Source: Serratia fonticola (GTDB lineage: Bacteria > Pseudomonadota > Gammaproteobacteria > Enterobacterales > Enterobacteriaceae). Taken from it: a stretch of 64,000 nucleotides of DNA. A program made the translations under genes and the position numbers. The first letter of the stretch is position 1. Every line of letters begins with the position of its first letter. This document shows positions 17,071 through 26,700 of the stretch, piece after piece. The notes under the pieces were generated by a model. It saw only the letters and a program-made list of their open reading frames with translations, had not been told where the DNA came from and did no database searches. The stretch is taken from the NCBI RefSeq assembly GCF_006715025.1, contig NZ_VFMK01000001.1, forward strand, positions 3,038,001 through 3,102,000. Direction: 5' to 3'.

Positions 17071-17332
17071 GAGCGTAAATCCTATATTGGTCTGGTAACC
17101 TGAGGAGAATGGACTTTCAGGTCAAAAAAACGGCAAATTAATGCTTAATCATATTTCCATTATTAAGCTAACAAGCTAGATTAAATAAGTTTGCTTCCGC
17201 AGTCTTGCCTGCAACATTGAGCAATAGCGCGGATGGACATCAAAGATAACAAAACGAGCCCGCAGATAAAGTGGCCCGAGTTATCAGCAATGGCAATTTA
17301 CACAGCATCATTCAGGTTCAGAGGTACAAATA

Positions 17333-17590
17333 ATGTTCACAGCAAAATGGCTGCTTGTTGGCGCAGTATTGTCTTTGGCTGCCTGCAGCAGTAACAACGA
17401 GGAACCCCCGCAAATCGCCACCAGTGCCAATATTGGTGTGATACCCACCAGTGAAAACTGTGCCAGCCTGGGTGGCGTCACCACCATCGCACACACGTTG
17501 AATGGTGATGCGCTCAGAATGTGCCAGATGCCGAATGGTAAACAGTGCGAAGAGACAGCGCTGGGCCGTGGGGCCTGTGCCAGCCGTTGA
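17333..17590 (+). CDS. ydbJ: DUF333 lipoprotein YdbJ
   Basis: An 85-residue lipoprotein with signal peptide and lipobox LAAC at residues 15-18, followed by SSNN. The mature part carries the DUF333 pattern: NCASLGG, then MCQMPNGKQCEETALGRGAC with paired cysteines. DUF333 proteins are small envelope proteins of unknown activity. It lies next to hslJ as in E. coli, here convergent with it. AGAGGT precedes the start. Confidence 0.9.
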   Translation: MFTAKWLLVGAVLSLAACSSNNEEPPQIATSANIGVIPTSENCASLGGVTTIAHTLNGDALRMCQMPNGKQCEETALGRGACASR

Positions 17591-17597
17591 GAACGTG

Positions 17598-17618
17598 CCG
17601 GGCCATCATGTGGCCCGG
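17598..17618. terminator. Hairpin between ydbJ and hslJ
   Basis: CCGGGCCA-TCATG-TGGCCCGG is a perfect 8-bp stem between two convergent genes. T-tracts are poor on both strands. Confidence 0.55.
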
Positions 17619-17627
17619 TGAGACAAC

Positions 17628-18065
17628 CTAATATACCCAGTCTCGCAAGCTATACACTAGCTGATGATCGCTGCCGCTCAGCGTTAACTGCTGGCCGTTG
17701 AGCGTGACTTTCGCTCCGTTTTCCAGCACGGTCGCGATTGTTTTATCCCACTGATTACGCGATGGGTCTGTACACATCATGCGTGTGGAGGCGAGGTTTT
17801 TTACCGTCAGAACACCATTTTCCAACTGGCCTTGGCCAAAGAAGCGGTTACACATCGCGCCTGAGATAGCCAACTTTTCGCCAAACTCGATATTGGGGCC
17901 GCTACCCTGTTTAGCGTCAACAGCCAAGCCGTCTACGCTTTGCAAGACAAAATGATGATGTAACAGGTCGTTTTCCACCACTATTTTGCCCGTTGGGTTG
18001 GTCTGATTGACGCCACATCCTGCCAATAGCGCGGTTGCTAATGCTATAGCGATCCTTTTTTTCAT
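17628..18065 (-). CDS. hslJ: HslJ, META-domain lipoprotein
   Basis: A 145-residue lipoprotein with lipobox LLAGC at about residues 13-17 and a META domain covering nearly all of the mature part (SGAMCNRFFGQGQLENGVLTV, ASTRMMC). HslJ is a heat-inducible outer-membrane protein linked in E. coli to novobiocin tolerance. GGAG lies before the ATG. It is followed on the same strand upstream by ldhA, as in E. coli. Confidence 0.93.
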   Translation of the reverse strand: MKKRIAIALATALLAGCGVNQTNPTGKIVVENDLLHHHFVLQSVDGLAVDAKQGSGPNIEFGEKLAISGAMCNRFFGQGQLENGVLTVKNLASTRMMCTDPSRNQWDKTIATVLENGAKVTLNGQQLTLSGSDHQLVYSLRDWVY

Positions 18066-18124
18066 TTTTGCTCCAAGAATGTTATGGCCAGATTTTAACG
18101 ATGAAGGGGATAACGCAGAAGTGA

Positions 18125-18142
18125 GGGGCGCTGATGCGCCCC
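18125..18142 (-). terminator. ldhA terminator hairpin
   Basis: GGGGCGC-TGAT-GCGCCCC is a perfect 7-bp stem directly after the ldhA stop. On the minus strand it is followed by TCACTTCTG, a weak T-tract. Confidence 0.6.
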
Positions 18143-18157
18143 ATAAACATCGGGTGG

Positions 18158-19147
18158 TTAACCGACAAGGTTAGGACAAGGCTCACCCGCTGTGAGCTGT
18201 TCGATATTCTTTAAGGTGGTTTCCGAAATGCTGGTTAACGCCTCTTCAGTCAGGAACGCCTGGTGGCCGGTGAACAGCACGTTATGGCAGGCAGATAACC
18301 GGCGGAAAATGTCATCCTGAATCACGTCGTTGGATTTGTCTTCAAAGAACAAATCGCGTTCATTCTCGTATACGTCCATCCCTAAGGCGCCAATTTTTTG
18401 CTGTTTCAAGGCGTCAATCGCGGCGGAGGAGTCAATCAGAGCACCGCGGCTGGTGTTAATGACCATCACTCCGTCTTTCATCATTGCGAAAGCATCAGCA
18501 TTCAGTAGGTGATGGTTTTCCGGCGTGAGTGGGCAATGCAGAGTGATCACATCAGATTGGGCGTATAAGGTTTTCAGATCGACATATTCCGCGCCCAACT
18601 CCAACGCCTGCGCGCTTGGGTAGGGATCATAGGCCAGCAACTTCATGCCAAAACCCTTCAGAATGCGCATTGTGGCAACGCCAATCTTGCCGGTGCCGAT
18701 CACCCCGGCAGTACGGTTATGCATGTTGAAACCGATCAATCCCTCCAGCGAGAAGTTGGCATCGCGGGTACGTTGATAGGCACGATGAATGCGGCGGTTA
18801 AGGCACATCATCATCCCAACGGCATGTTCGGCCACGGCCTCGGGTGAATAGGCCGGAACGCGGACAACCTTGATACCCAGCGCTTTGGCTGCATCAAGGT
18901 CGACGTTATTGAACCCGGCGCAACGTAGGGCCAGGATCTCTACCCCGAGAGCGGCAAGCTCTTCCAGAACTTCACGGCTGCCGTCGTCATTAACAAAAAT
19001 ACAGACGGCCTTGCATCCGATCGCGGTTTTAGCGGTTTTTTTACTGAGAAGAAAATCGAAAAACTCCAGCTCATAACCAAACTGCTGATTTACCAGCTCA
19101 AGATACTTGCGGTCATACTGTTTGGTACTGTAAATCGCCATTTTCAT
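18158..19147 (-). CDS. ldhA: Fermentative D-lactate dehydrogenase
   Basis: NADH-dependent reduction of pyruvate to D-lactate during fermentation. The 329-residue protein of the D-2-hydroxyacid dehydrogenase family has the dinucleotide-binding GVIGTGKIG segment, RVPAYSPEAVAEHA, NTSRGALID, the catalytic-Glu helix region (GMDVYENERDLFFEDKS) and the catalytic His in GHQAFLT. GGGAG precedes the ATG. It is followed by hslJ on the same strand. Confidence 0.97.
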   Translation of the reverse strand: MKMAIYSTKQYDRKYLELVNQQFGYELEFFDFLLSKKTAKTAIGCKAVCIFVNDDGSREVLEELAALGVEILALRCAGFNNVDLDAAKALGIKVVRVPAYSPEAVAEHAVGMMMCLNRRIHRAYQRTRDANFSLEGLIGFNMHNRTAGVIGTGKIGVATMRILKGFGMKLLAYDPYPSAQALELGAEYVDLKTLYAQSDVITLHCPLTPENHHLLNADAFAMMKDGVMVINTSRGALIDSSAAIDALKQQKIGALGMDVYENERDLFFEDKSNDVIQDDIFRRLSACHNVLFTGHQAFLTEEALTSISETTLKNIEQLTAGEPCPNLVG

Positions 19148-19424
19148 CGTGGATTCTCCCGCGTAATTTTGTGACTAACTTAACATATTTTACTAAATAC
19201 GCCAATGGCTTAGGGGCCGGCTATACGCCAACGCCAATAGAGTTTAGTTCCAGGAATCAATGCATTAACAAAATTTCCTTCGTGAGGTATAAACAACATT
19301 TTTTGAGAAACCGATCGATTAATAATGGGAATGCATAGCCTTCACCTGTCTGGCGATTCGTGCCATCATTAGCAGGGGATCGCCTTGCCACATCAGTGTT
19401 TATCAGGAATAAAACCAGCGCTTA

Positions 19425-22037
19425 ATGACAAAGAAATTAAAAGTATCCATAGGGGTAGTGGTCGGGGTTATCCTTCTGGTCATGACATTGTGGCAAACCC
19501 TGCCACGTTGGCTGCCTCATGCTTTAGCACCCTGGTTGCCACAAGGGAGCCAACTGGTTTTACAAGGGCCTTTACGTTGGCAGCAGGGCGCGCTGCGTCT
19601 TGAGAGGGTGAGCTTCCGGGCTCAGGCATGTCTTCTTGCCAACGTGAATAATCTGAGCCTGTCTTACCAGCACGGCCGTTGGCGGCTTGATAGTGAACGG
19701 GTCAATGTGGATACGGCCTGCTTGTCACAACTGCCCACCGCTGATGCCAAAGGTGCGCCGCTGGCGCTGGATCGGCTGCAGAACCAACTACCGCCGCTGG
19801 ATGTGAACATTACTCTGTTTACCCTGATGCCATGGCAAGACTATGCCGGTAAATTGCAGTTGTCGTCTTCGGCCAAGGGGCAGCAACTGCATTATCAGGG
19901 GGCAAATCTTAGCGTCGAAGCCGTGCTGGATGAGCACCAGCAGTTGGCGCTCAACAGGCTGAGTTTTACGCCACCCAATAGCACGGCACCGGTGCAACTG
20001 ACGGGTAAAATCACCATCCCGTTAGATCTCGATAGCCTGCCAACGCAGGGGGCGTTGCAAGGCGAAGTACAAACCGCTTACCTGGAAAAAAAAGTGTTGC
20101 TGGATTTACGCTGGCAACAGCAACAAGGCGTGTTGACTCTGACGGAAAAGGGCGCAGAGCACCCTTTGGCAACGTTGCCTTGGCAGGTCACATCACAACA
20201 GATTCGTATTGAGAAAGGTGAATGGCGTTGGCCTTACGGCGAACAGCCACTCAGTGGCGGTCTTAGCGTAGCATTACATGACTGGAACCAGGGTTTTGAT
20301 GAAACCCAGATCAGCGCCCGCCTGAACGTGATTACCGCCGGGCATAATGGCAAAGGCAATGCGGTGCTGACGCTGGGGCCAGGAAGGGTGGGCTTGATCA
20401 ACAGCGATCTCGGCTTCCAGCTCACCGGTCAGGTAAATCTGGCTGATTTCTCGGCTAGCGCCTCGATCCCCGGCATAATCAGTGGCACCCTCCTTAACCC
20501 AACGTTGGTACTGCAGCCCGGCGCTTTGCTGCGAGCCTGGGGCAACCCTGCACCGGACATGAAACTGGAAGAGGCACGTTTGCCTTTGGCCGGGGTGAAA
20601 GTGACCGCTGAGGGGATCACCGGGCGTCTGCAGGCCATTATCAGTGCCAGCGACAATTATTGGGGCCGATTCAAATTACATCTGGACGGCCAGGCGCAAA
20701 CGTTCTGGCCAGACAGCGGTAATTGGCAGTGGCGCTATTGGGGCAACGGCCAATTGCCGCCTTTACAGGCGATATGGGATGTTGCGGGCAGTGGCCGCTG
20801 GCAGGATAGCAGCATAACGTTAGAGCGTCTTTCTACCGGTTTTGACCAGCTTAAATACGGTATGGTGACGGTGGCGACGCCGCGCTTGACGCTCAGCGAG
20901 CCGATCGTGTGGCAGAGCGATGTAAGCAGGCCACAATTTACCGGTAGCGTGCAGTTGGCGGCGAATAAAACCAGCTTCAGTGATGGCGGCTATCTGCCGC
21001 CTGCGGTATTGGATTTACACCTCAACGGTAAAGGACCGGAGAGTTTCCAGTGGCAGGGGGCTTTGCATGCTGAGCAGATCGGGCCTATCACTCTGCGAGG
21101 CCGTTGGGATGGTGAACGTCTGCGTGGGGAAGGTTGGTGGCCGAAGCAGTCGTTGACGGTGTTCCAGCCATTGCTCTCGCCAGAGTTGAATATCAAGCTG
21201 CGTCAGGGGGAGTTTTATGCCCAGTCGGCATTTTCTGCCGCGCGAGTTCAAGGTTTCGAGGCCGGTGGGCACTGGGTGGTACGCAACGGCGGTATGTGGT
21301 TAAAAGATGGCGAGTTGAGCGGGCTGGATTTTGTGCTGCCTTATCGGCTTAAAAACCACCTTTGGCAACTGGGGGCCAAGCGGCCGGTGATGCTGCGGAT
21401 CAAATCGCTCACTAATCTGTTTGAGATGCAGAATATTACTGCCGATCTGCAGGGAAATTATCCGTATAGCGAGGCACATCCGCTAACGCTGAGTAACGTG
21501 GGGGTAGATATCCTCAATGGCCATATCAGTCTGTCGGCATTACGCATGCCGCAACATGATGCGGCGGTTCTCAAGCTGGATAAGATCGATCTCAGCGCGT
21601 TATTTACTGCCCTGAATCCGAAGCAATTTGCCATGTCGGGCCGGGTGGACGGGGAATTACCGCTCTATCTCAACCATCCGCAATGGCTGGTGCGGGATGG
21701 ATGGATAGCCAATGCGGGCGTGTTGACGCTGCGCCTGGACAAAGATATGGCCGATGCGATTGCCAGTAATAACCTGGCAACCGGCGCGGCCATCGATTGG
21801 TTGCGCTATATGGAAATCAACCGTTCAAAAGCTCATGTGGATCTCGACAATCTGGGGGAACTGACGTTAAAAGCGCGTATTGACGGCGTCAACCCGCTGA
21901 TAAATGCCAAACGTGAGGTTATCCTCAACTATAGCCATCAAGAAAATGTGTTTCAGCTGTGGCGCAGTCTGCGCTTTGGCGACAATTTACAGGAGTGGCT
22001 GGAGCAAGCCCTCTCTAAACCTGGGGAACAACAATGA
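19425..22037 (+). CDS. ydbH: YdbH, AsmA-like intermembrane lipid-transport protein
   Basis: An 870-residue protein anchored by one N-terminal transmembrane helix (residues 6-25), with a long beta-rich periplasmic body. YdbH, TamB and YhdP are the three partly redundant AsmA-like bridges thought to carry phospholipid from inner to outer membrane. The C-terminal NPKQFAMSGRVDGELPLYL and WRSLRFGDNLQEWLEQ segments match E. coli YdbH. The ribosome binding site is weak. The stop overlaps the ynbE start (ATGA), consistent with the known YdbH-YnbE partnership. Confidence 0.95.
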   Translation: MTKKLKVSIGVVVGVILLVMTLWQTLPRWLPHALAPWLPQGSQLVLQGPLRWQQGALRLERVSFRAQACLLANVNNLSLSYQHGRWRLDSERVNVDTACLSQLPTADAKGAPLALDRLQNQLPPLDVNITLFTLMPWQDYAGKLQLSSSAKGQQLHYQGANLSVEAVLDEHQQLALNRLSFTPPNSTAPVQLTGKITIPLDLDSLPTQGALQGEVQTAYLEKKVLLDLRWQQQQGVLTLTEKGAEHPLATLPWQVTSQQIRIEKGEWRWPYGEQPLSGGLSVALHDWNQGFDETQISARLNVITAGHNGKGNAVLTLGPGRVGLINSDLGFQLTGQVNLADFSASASIPGIISGTLLNPTLVLQPGALLRAWGNPAPDMKLEEARLPLAGVKVTAEGITGRLQAIISASDNYWGRFKLHLDGQAQTFWPDSGNWQWRYWGNGQLPPLQAIWDVAGSGRWQDSSITLERLSTGFDQLKYGMVTVATPRLTLSEPIVWQSDVSRPQFTGSVQLAANKTSFSDGGYLPPAVLDLHLNGKGPESFQWQGALHAEQIGPITLRGRWDGERLRGEGWWPKQSLTVFQPLLSPELNIKLRQGEFYAQSAFSAARVQGFEAGGHWVVRNGGMWLKDGELSGLDFVLPYRLKNHLWQLGAKRPVMLRIKSLTNLFEMQNITADLQGNYPYSEAHPLTLSNVGVDILNGHISLSALRMPQHDAAVLKLDKIDLSALFTALNPKQFAMSGRVDGELPLYLNHPQWLVRDGWIANAGVLTLRLDKDMADAIASNNLATGAAIDWLRYMEINRSKAHVDLDNLGELTLKARIDGVNPLINAKREVILNYSHQENVFQLWRSLRFGDNLQEWLEQALSKPGEQQ

Positions 22038-22231
22038 AGATCACGACCAGGCCATTATTGGCAGCCGTGTTGGGCGCGTCCTTACTGAGCGGTTGTGTGC
22101 CGCGCATTGAGGTGGCGACGCCCAAAGATCCCATCACCATCAATATGAACGTCAAAATTGAACATGAGATCCACATCAAAGTGGATAAGGACGTTGAGAA
22201 CCTGCTGAAAACCCAGAGCGATCTCTTTTAG
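22034..22231 (+). CDS. ynbE: YnbE outer-membrane lipoprotein
   Basis: A 65-residue lipoprotein with lipobox LLSGC at residues 18-22, followed by VPRIEVATP. The remainder (ITINMNVKIEHEIHIKVD) is a repeating beta-strand pattern that fits the known role of capping the YdbH bridge at the outer membrane by strand augmentation. It overlaps ydbH by 4 bp and is followed by ydbL after 8 bp, so the three are one operon. Confidence 0.95.
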   Translation: MKITTRPLLAAVLGASLLSGCVPRIEVATPKDPITINMNVKIEHEIHIKVDKDVENLLKTQSDLF

Positions 22232-22239
22232 GAGCCAAG

Positions 22240-22563
22240 ATGAAAAAACACTATCTGTGGTTGGTTGCCGCCGGATGGCTGTTCAGCACAATGGCTCAGG
22301 CATTGACGTTGGACGAAGCCAAACAACAGGGGCGAGTCGGTGAAACGCTAAGTGGTTATATCGCACCGGTGAAACAGGATGCGGAAACGTTGGCGTTGGT
22401 AAAAAAAATTAACGCAGGACGAAGCGAAAAGTACCAGGAAGTGGCAGACAGTAACCATATTGCAATCGACGAAGTGGCACGAATGGCTGGGCAGAAACTG
22501 GTGACGCGCGCGGGCGCGGGGGAATATGTTCGCGGTATCAATGGGCAGTGGCTGAAGAAGTAA
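22240..22563 (+). CDS. ydbL: YdbL, DUF1318 periplasmic protein
   Basis: A 107-residue protein with a signal peptide ending at AQA (about residue 21) and a small helical domain (TLDEAKQQGRVGETLSGYI, RSEKYQEVAD). In E. coli YdbL works with YdbH-YnbE and is proposed to limit YnbE multimer formation. GGAG lies just before the ATG. It is the last gene of the operon. Confidence 0.93.
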   Translation: MKKHYLWLVAAGWLFSTMAQALTLDEAKQQGRVGETLSGYIAPVKQDAETLALVKKINAGRSEKYQEVADSNHIAIDEVARMAGQKLVTRAGAGEYVRGINGQWLKK

Positions 22564-22569
22564 AAAAAA

Positions 22570-22587
22570 GCGCGCCATCTGGCGCGC
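22570..22587. terminator. Hairpin between ydbL and azoR
   Basis: GCGCGCC-ATCT-GGCGCGC is a 7-bp stem. The T-tract (eight bases) is on the minus strand, so it best serves transcripts coming from azoR. The stem also sits 7 bp after the ydbL stop. Confidence 0.75.
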
Positions 22588-22659
22588 AATAGGTATATGC
22601 AGTTATTGGATTTATGGGGTAAAACTCGGTGCAGGTGTTGTCTTATCGGGTCTTGGCAT

Positions 22660-22686
22660 CTGGAGCGCTACGCGTAAGCGCTCCAG
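22660..22686. terminator. Hairpin after azoR
   Basis: CTGGAGCGCT-ACGCGTA-AGCGCTCCAG is a perfect 10-bp stem 9 bp beyond the azoR stop. It has no T-run and may be an RNA-stabilising stem, with the real terminator at 22570. Confidence 0.5.
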
Positions 22687-22694
22687 ACTCGCGA

Positions 22695-23300
22695 TTATGC
22701 TGCGATGACTTCTGCCAATGCGGCTTTGGCATCGGCCTGTGCTTTGGTTGCCACATCTGGGCCATAGGCGATGCCTTCTGCGAACACGAACTCAACGTCA
22801 GTGATGCCGATAAAGCCCAGGAACAGACGCAGGTAAGGCTCAACCAGATCGGTTGCGGTGCCTTTATGAATACCGCCACGGCTGGTCAGAATGATGGCAC
22901 GTTTGCCTTTTACCAAGCCTTCTGGGCCTTTTTCGGTATAGCGGAAGGTCACGCCGGCACGGGCAATCAGGTCAAAATAGTTCTTCAACTGCGTTGGGAT
23001 GTTGAAATTGTACATCGGTGCGGCCATAACGATGGTGTCATTGGCTTGCAGTTCAGCAATCAGCTCATCAGACAGTGCCAGCGCTTCTTTCTGACGTGGG
23101 GTCAGTGGGGCATCTGAAGGGCGTAACGCGCCAACCAGTTCACCGTCCAGTACCGGGATTGGCTGTGCGGCCAGATCGCGAACGGTAATGGTGTCGTTGC
23201 CGTGCGCATTAGCCCACTGCTCAATGAAGAAATCGGCCAATTGGTTAGACTGGGAATAGGTTGCCAGAATGCTGGATTTAAGAACCAATACTTTGCTCAT
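22695..23300 (-). CDS. azoR: FMN-dependent NADH-azoreductase AzoR
   Basis: Flavodoxin-fold reductase acting on azo compounds and quinones (formerly acpD). The 201-residue protein has the FMN phosphate-binding start (LVLKSSILATYSQSNQL), the APMYNFNIPTQLKNYFD segment that contacts flavin, and the FRYTEKGPEGLVKGKRAIIL stretch. AAGGA precedes the ATG. It is convergent with ydbL and divergent from the repeat-containing gap before hrpA. Confidence 0.97.
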   Translation of the reverse strand: MSKVLVLKSSILATYSQSNQLADFFIEQWANAHGNDTITVRDLAAQPIPVLDGELVGALRPSDAPLTPRQKEALALSDELIAELQANDTIVMAAPMYNFNIPTQLKNYFDLIARAGVTFRYTEKGPEGLVKGKRAIILTSRGGIHKGTATDLVEPYLRLFLGFIGITDVEFVFAEGIAYGPDVATKAQADAKAALAEVIAA

Positions 23301-23774
23301 CGGTAATTCCTTTCGTTATGACAGTGACATCGGAGCCGCTCGCCCCTTGCATGAGCAACACTTTATTGATCTTTATCCAAGAGAGATAGCGGAATATTTC
23401 GAGATCTTCCATCGATTTTATTGAACAAGCAAAACGCCGCTAATCGGATGGATTATGGGGAGAAATCACGTTGTGATATCCTGTCGCGCTTATACCCTTT
23501 GTCTTTGAAGCAGCAGCATTGTTACCTCCCCGTCACTTACCAACGTAAGCACTTAGGGATGGGCTGGCCTTGGTGCCTGGCTGCGATTCAAAACCCACAG
23601 GGTACAGTCAAAAACAGACAACCCAATTTAAAGCCGTTGCTATAGTCAAAGATACGTCAGCCAAGGCTAGCCCGCTCCCTCGTCACAGAGGAAAGGGCTA
23701 GGGTGTAGGGGAATAACATCAAACCAAAATCCCTGACGCTAACTAAAGCAGCGAAGAAACAAGGAACACCGAAC
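23301..23774. other. Intergenic region azoR-hrpA
   Basis: The 474-bp gap contains the azoR promoter side, a palindromic intergenic repeat at about 23491-23606, and the hrpA leader. The open frame 23421-23645 runs through the repeat without a ribosome binding site and is not considered a gene. Confidence 0.6.
23491..23606. repeat. Enterobacterial palindromic intergenic repeat, copy B
   Basis: An imperfect ~116-bp palindrome. It starts TATACCCTTTGTCTTTGAAG and CAGCAGC, has CACTTAC-CAAC-GTAAG at the centre, and ends GCTGCGATTCAAAACC then ACAGGGTACA. The layout (TATACCC end, TTGAA arm, GCAGC, CACTTAC/GTAAG core) matches an interspersed element I remember from Serratia and Yersinia intergenic regions, and resembles the copy at 43012. 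Confidence 0.7.
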
Positions 23775-26700
23775 GTGAAATCTCCGCTCGCGGTATTGTC
23801 ATCCAAATTGGATGACTTGATGCTCCGTGATCAGCAGCGCCTGCAACGCCGTTTGCAGGGCGCACGAAAAGTCAAAAATCCTGAGGCTCAGCAGGCGATT
23901 GCCGCCGAGATTGAAAATGACATCAATCTGGCCTTGCTCAAAACGCAGTCTCGGGCCGCTTCCTGCCCGAAAATTACCTATCCGGAAAGCCTACCGGTCA
24001 GCCAGAAGAAGCAGGATATTCTCAACGCCATCCGTGACCATCAGGTGGTGATTGTTGCCGGTGAGACCGGTTCAGGGAAAACCACCCAGCTACCGAAAAT
24101 CTGTCTGGAGTTGGGGCGCGGTGTCAAAGGGCTGATTGGTCATACTCAGCCGCGTCGCCTGGCAGCTCGCACGGTGGCCAACCGTATTGCCGATGAGCTG
24201 GAAACACCGCTGGGCGGCAGTGTGGGCTATAAAGTGCGCTTTAACGATCAGGTGGGCGAAAACACCCTGGTTAAACTGATGACCGACGGTATTCTGCTGG
24301 CTGAGATCCAGCAAGACCGCCAGTTGATGCAGTACGACACCCTGATCATCGATGAAGCTCATGAACGTAGCTTGAATATCGATTTTATTCTGGGCTATTT
24401 GCGTGAGTTGCTGCCAAAACGCCCGGACCTGAAAGTGATTATCACCTCGGCTACCATCGATCCGCAGCGGTTTTCACGCCATTTTAACAATGCACCGATC
24501 ATTGAAGTCTCTGGCCGCACCTATCCGGTGGAGGTCCGTTATCGGCCTGTGGTAGACGATGCAGATGATACCGAGCGCGATCAGCTGCAGGCGATTTTTG
24601 ATGCTGTGGATGAACTGGGGCGCGAAGGGCCGGGTGATATCCTGATCTTTATGAGCGGGGAGCGTGAAATCCGCGATACGGCCGATGCATTGAGCAAGCT
24701 CAATCTGCCACATACCGAAGTGTTGCCGCTTTACGCCCGTTTGTCTAACAGCGAGCAGAACCGGGTATTCCAGTCTCACCATGGTCGTCGTATCGTGTTG
24801 GCGACCAACGTGGCGGAAACCTCACTTACTGTGCCAGGCATCAAATACGTTATCGATCCGGGGACGGCACGTATCAGCCGTTACAGTTTCCGTACCAAGG
24901 TTCAGCGCCTGCCGATTGAGCCTATTTCTCAGGCGTCGGCTAACCAGCGTAAAGGCCGCTGTGGCCGCGTGTCGGAAGGTATCTGTATCCGCTTGTATTC
25001 TGAACAGGATTTCCTGTCTCGGCCTGAGTTTACCGATCCGGAAATTCTGCGTACCAACCTGGCTTCGGTCATTCTGCAGATGACCTCGCTAGGGCTGGGG
25101 GACATTGCGGCCTTCCCGTTTGTCGAAGCGCCAGATAGCCGTAACATTCAGGACGGTGTGCGCCTGTTGGAAGAACTGGGCGCGATTAAAACCGCCAATA
25201 ATGGCCATTATCAGTTAACACCGCAAGGCCGCCAGTTGGCACAATTGCCGATTGACCCGCGTCTGGCGCGTATGGTTCTGGAGGCGCAAAAAAGCGGCAG
25301 TGTGCGTGAGATGATGATCATTACCTCGGCCTTGTCGATCCAGGATCCGCGTGAGCGGCCCATGGATAAGCAGCAGGCCTCTGATGAAAAACATCGCCGT
25401 TTTGCCGATAAAGATTCCGACTTTATGGCGTTTGTGAACCTGTGGGATTATCTGAAAGAGCAACAGAAGGAACACTCCTCCAGCCAGTTCAGGCGCCTGT
25501 GCCGCAACGATTTCCTCAATTATTTACGCGTGCGTGAATGGCAGGATATCTACACCCAACTGCGCCAGGTGGTGAAAGAGTTGGGCCTGCCGGTCAACAG
25601 CGTGCCTTCGGATTATCGTAGTGTTCATACCGCCTTATTGAGTGGTTTGCTTTCGCATATCGGGCAGAAAGATGCGGATAAGCAAGAATATACCGGTGCG
25701 CGCAACGCCCGTTTCTCCATCTTCCCTGGCTCCGGGCTATTCAAAAAGCCGCCGAAGTGGACCATGGTTGCCGAGTTGGTGGAAACCAGCCGCCTGTGGG
25801 GGCGTATAGCTGCGCGTATTGAGCCGGAATGGATAGAGCCGATGGCGCAGCATCTGGTCAAACATCATTATAGTGAACCACACTGGTCAAAATCCCAAGG
25901 CGCGGTGATGGCCAGTGAGAAAGTGACACTGTTTGGCCTGGCCATCGTCGCGGCCCGTCAGGTGAACTACAGCAGTATCGATCCTTTACTGTGTCGCGAA
26001 TTGTTTATCCGCCATGCGTTGGTGGAGGGGGACTGGCAGACAAGGCACGCGTTCTTTACCGCCAACCTGAAACTGCGGGCCGAAGTGGAAGAGCTGGAGC
26101 ATAAATCTCGCCGTCGAGACATTCTGGTAGATGACGAAACGTTGTTCAGTTTCTACGATCAGCGCATTCCGAGCGATGTAGTGTCCGGACGCCATTTTGA
26201 CAACTGGTGGAAAACAGCCGCTAAGCAGCAGCCCGATCTGCTCAACTTCGAAAAAGAGATGTTGATTAAGGACGGGGCTAACAAGGTCAGCGCGCTCGAT
26301 TACCCGAATTACTGGCATCAGGGCAACCTCAAACTGCGGCTGACGTATCAGTTTGAGCCGGGAACGGACGCCGATGGCGTCACGGTACATATCCCCCTGC
26401 CAATCCTCAATCAGGTTGAAGAGGCCGGTTTTGAGTGGCAGATCCCAGGTATTCGCCGCGAGTTGGTGATAGCGCTGATCAAATCATTGCCAAAGCCGGT
26501 GCGTCGTAATTTTGTACCTGCGCCAAACTATGCCGAAGCCTTTCTTGGCCGGGCCACACCGCTGGAAATGCCGCTGCTTGATTCTCTGGAACGTGAATTA
26601 CGGCGCATGACGGGTGTGACAGTGTCACGTGATGATTGGCAATGGGATCAGGTGCCCGATCATCTAAAAATGACTTTTCGCGTGGTAGGGGATAAACACA

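Noticed and set aside
23421..23645. A 74-codon open frame before hrpA
   Set aside because: It runs through the palindromic repeat, has no ribosome binding site and no conserved pattern.
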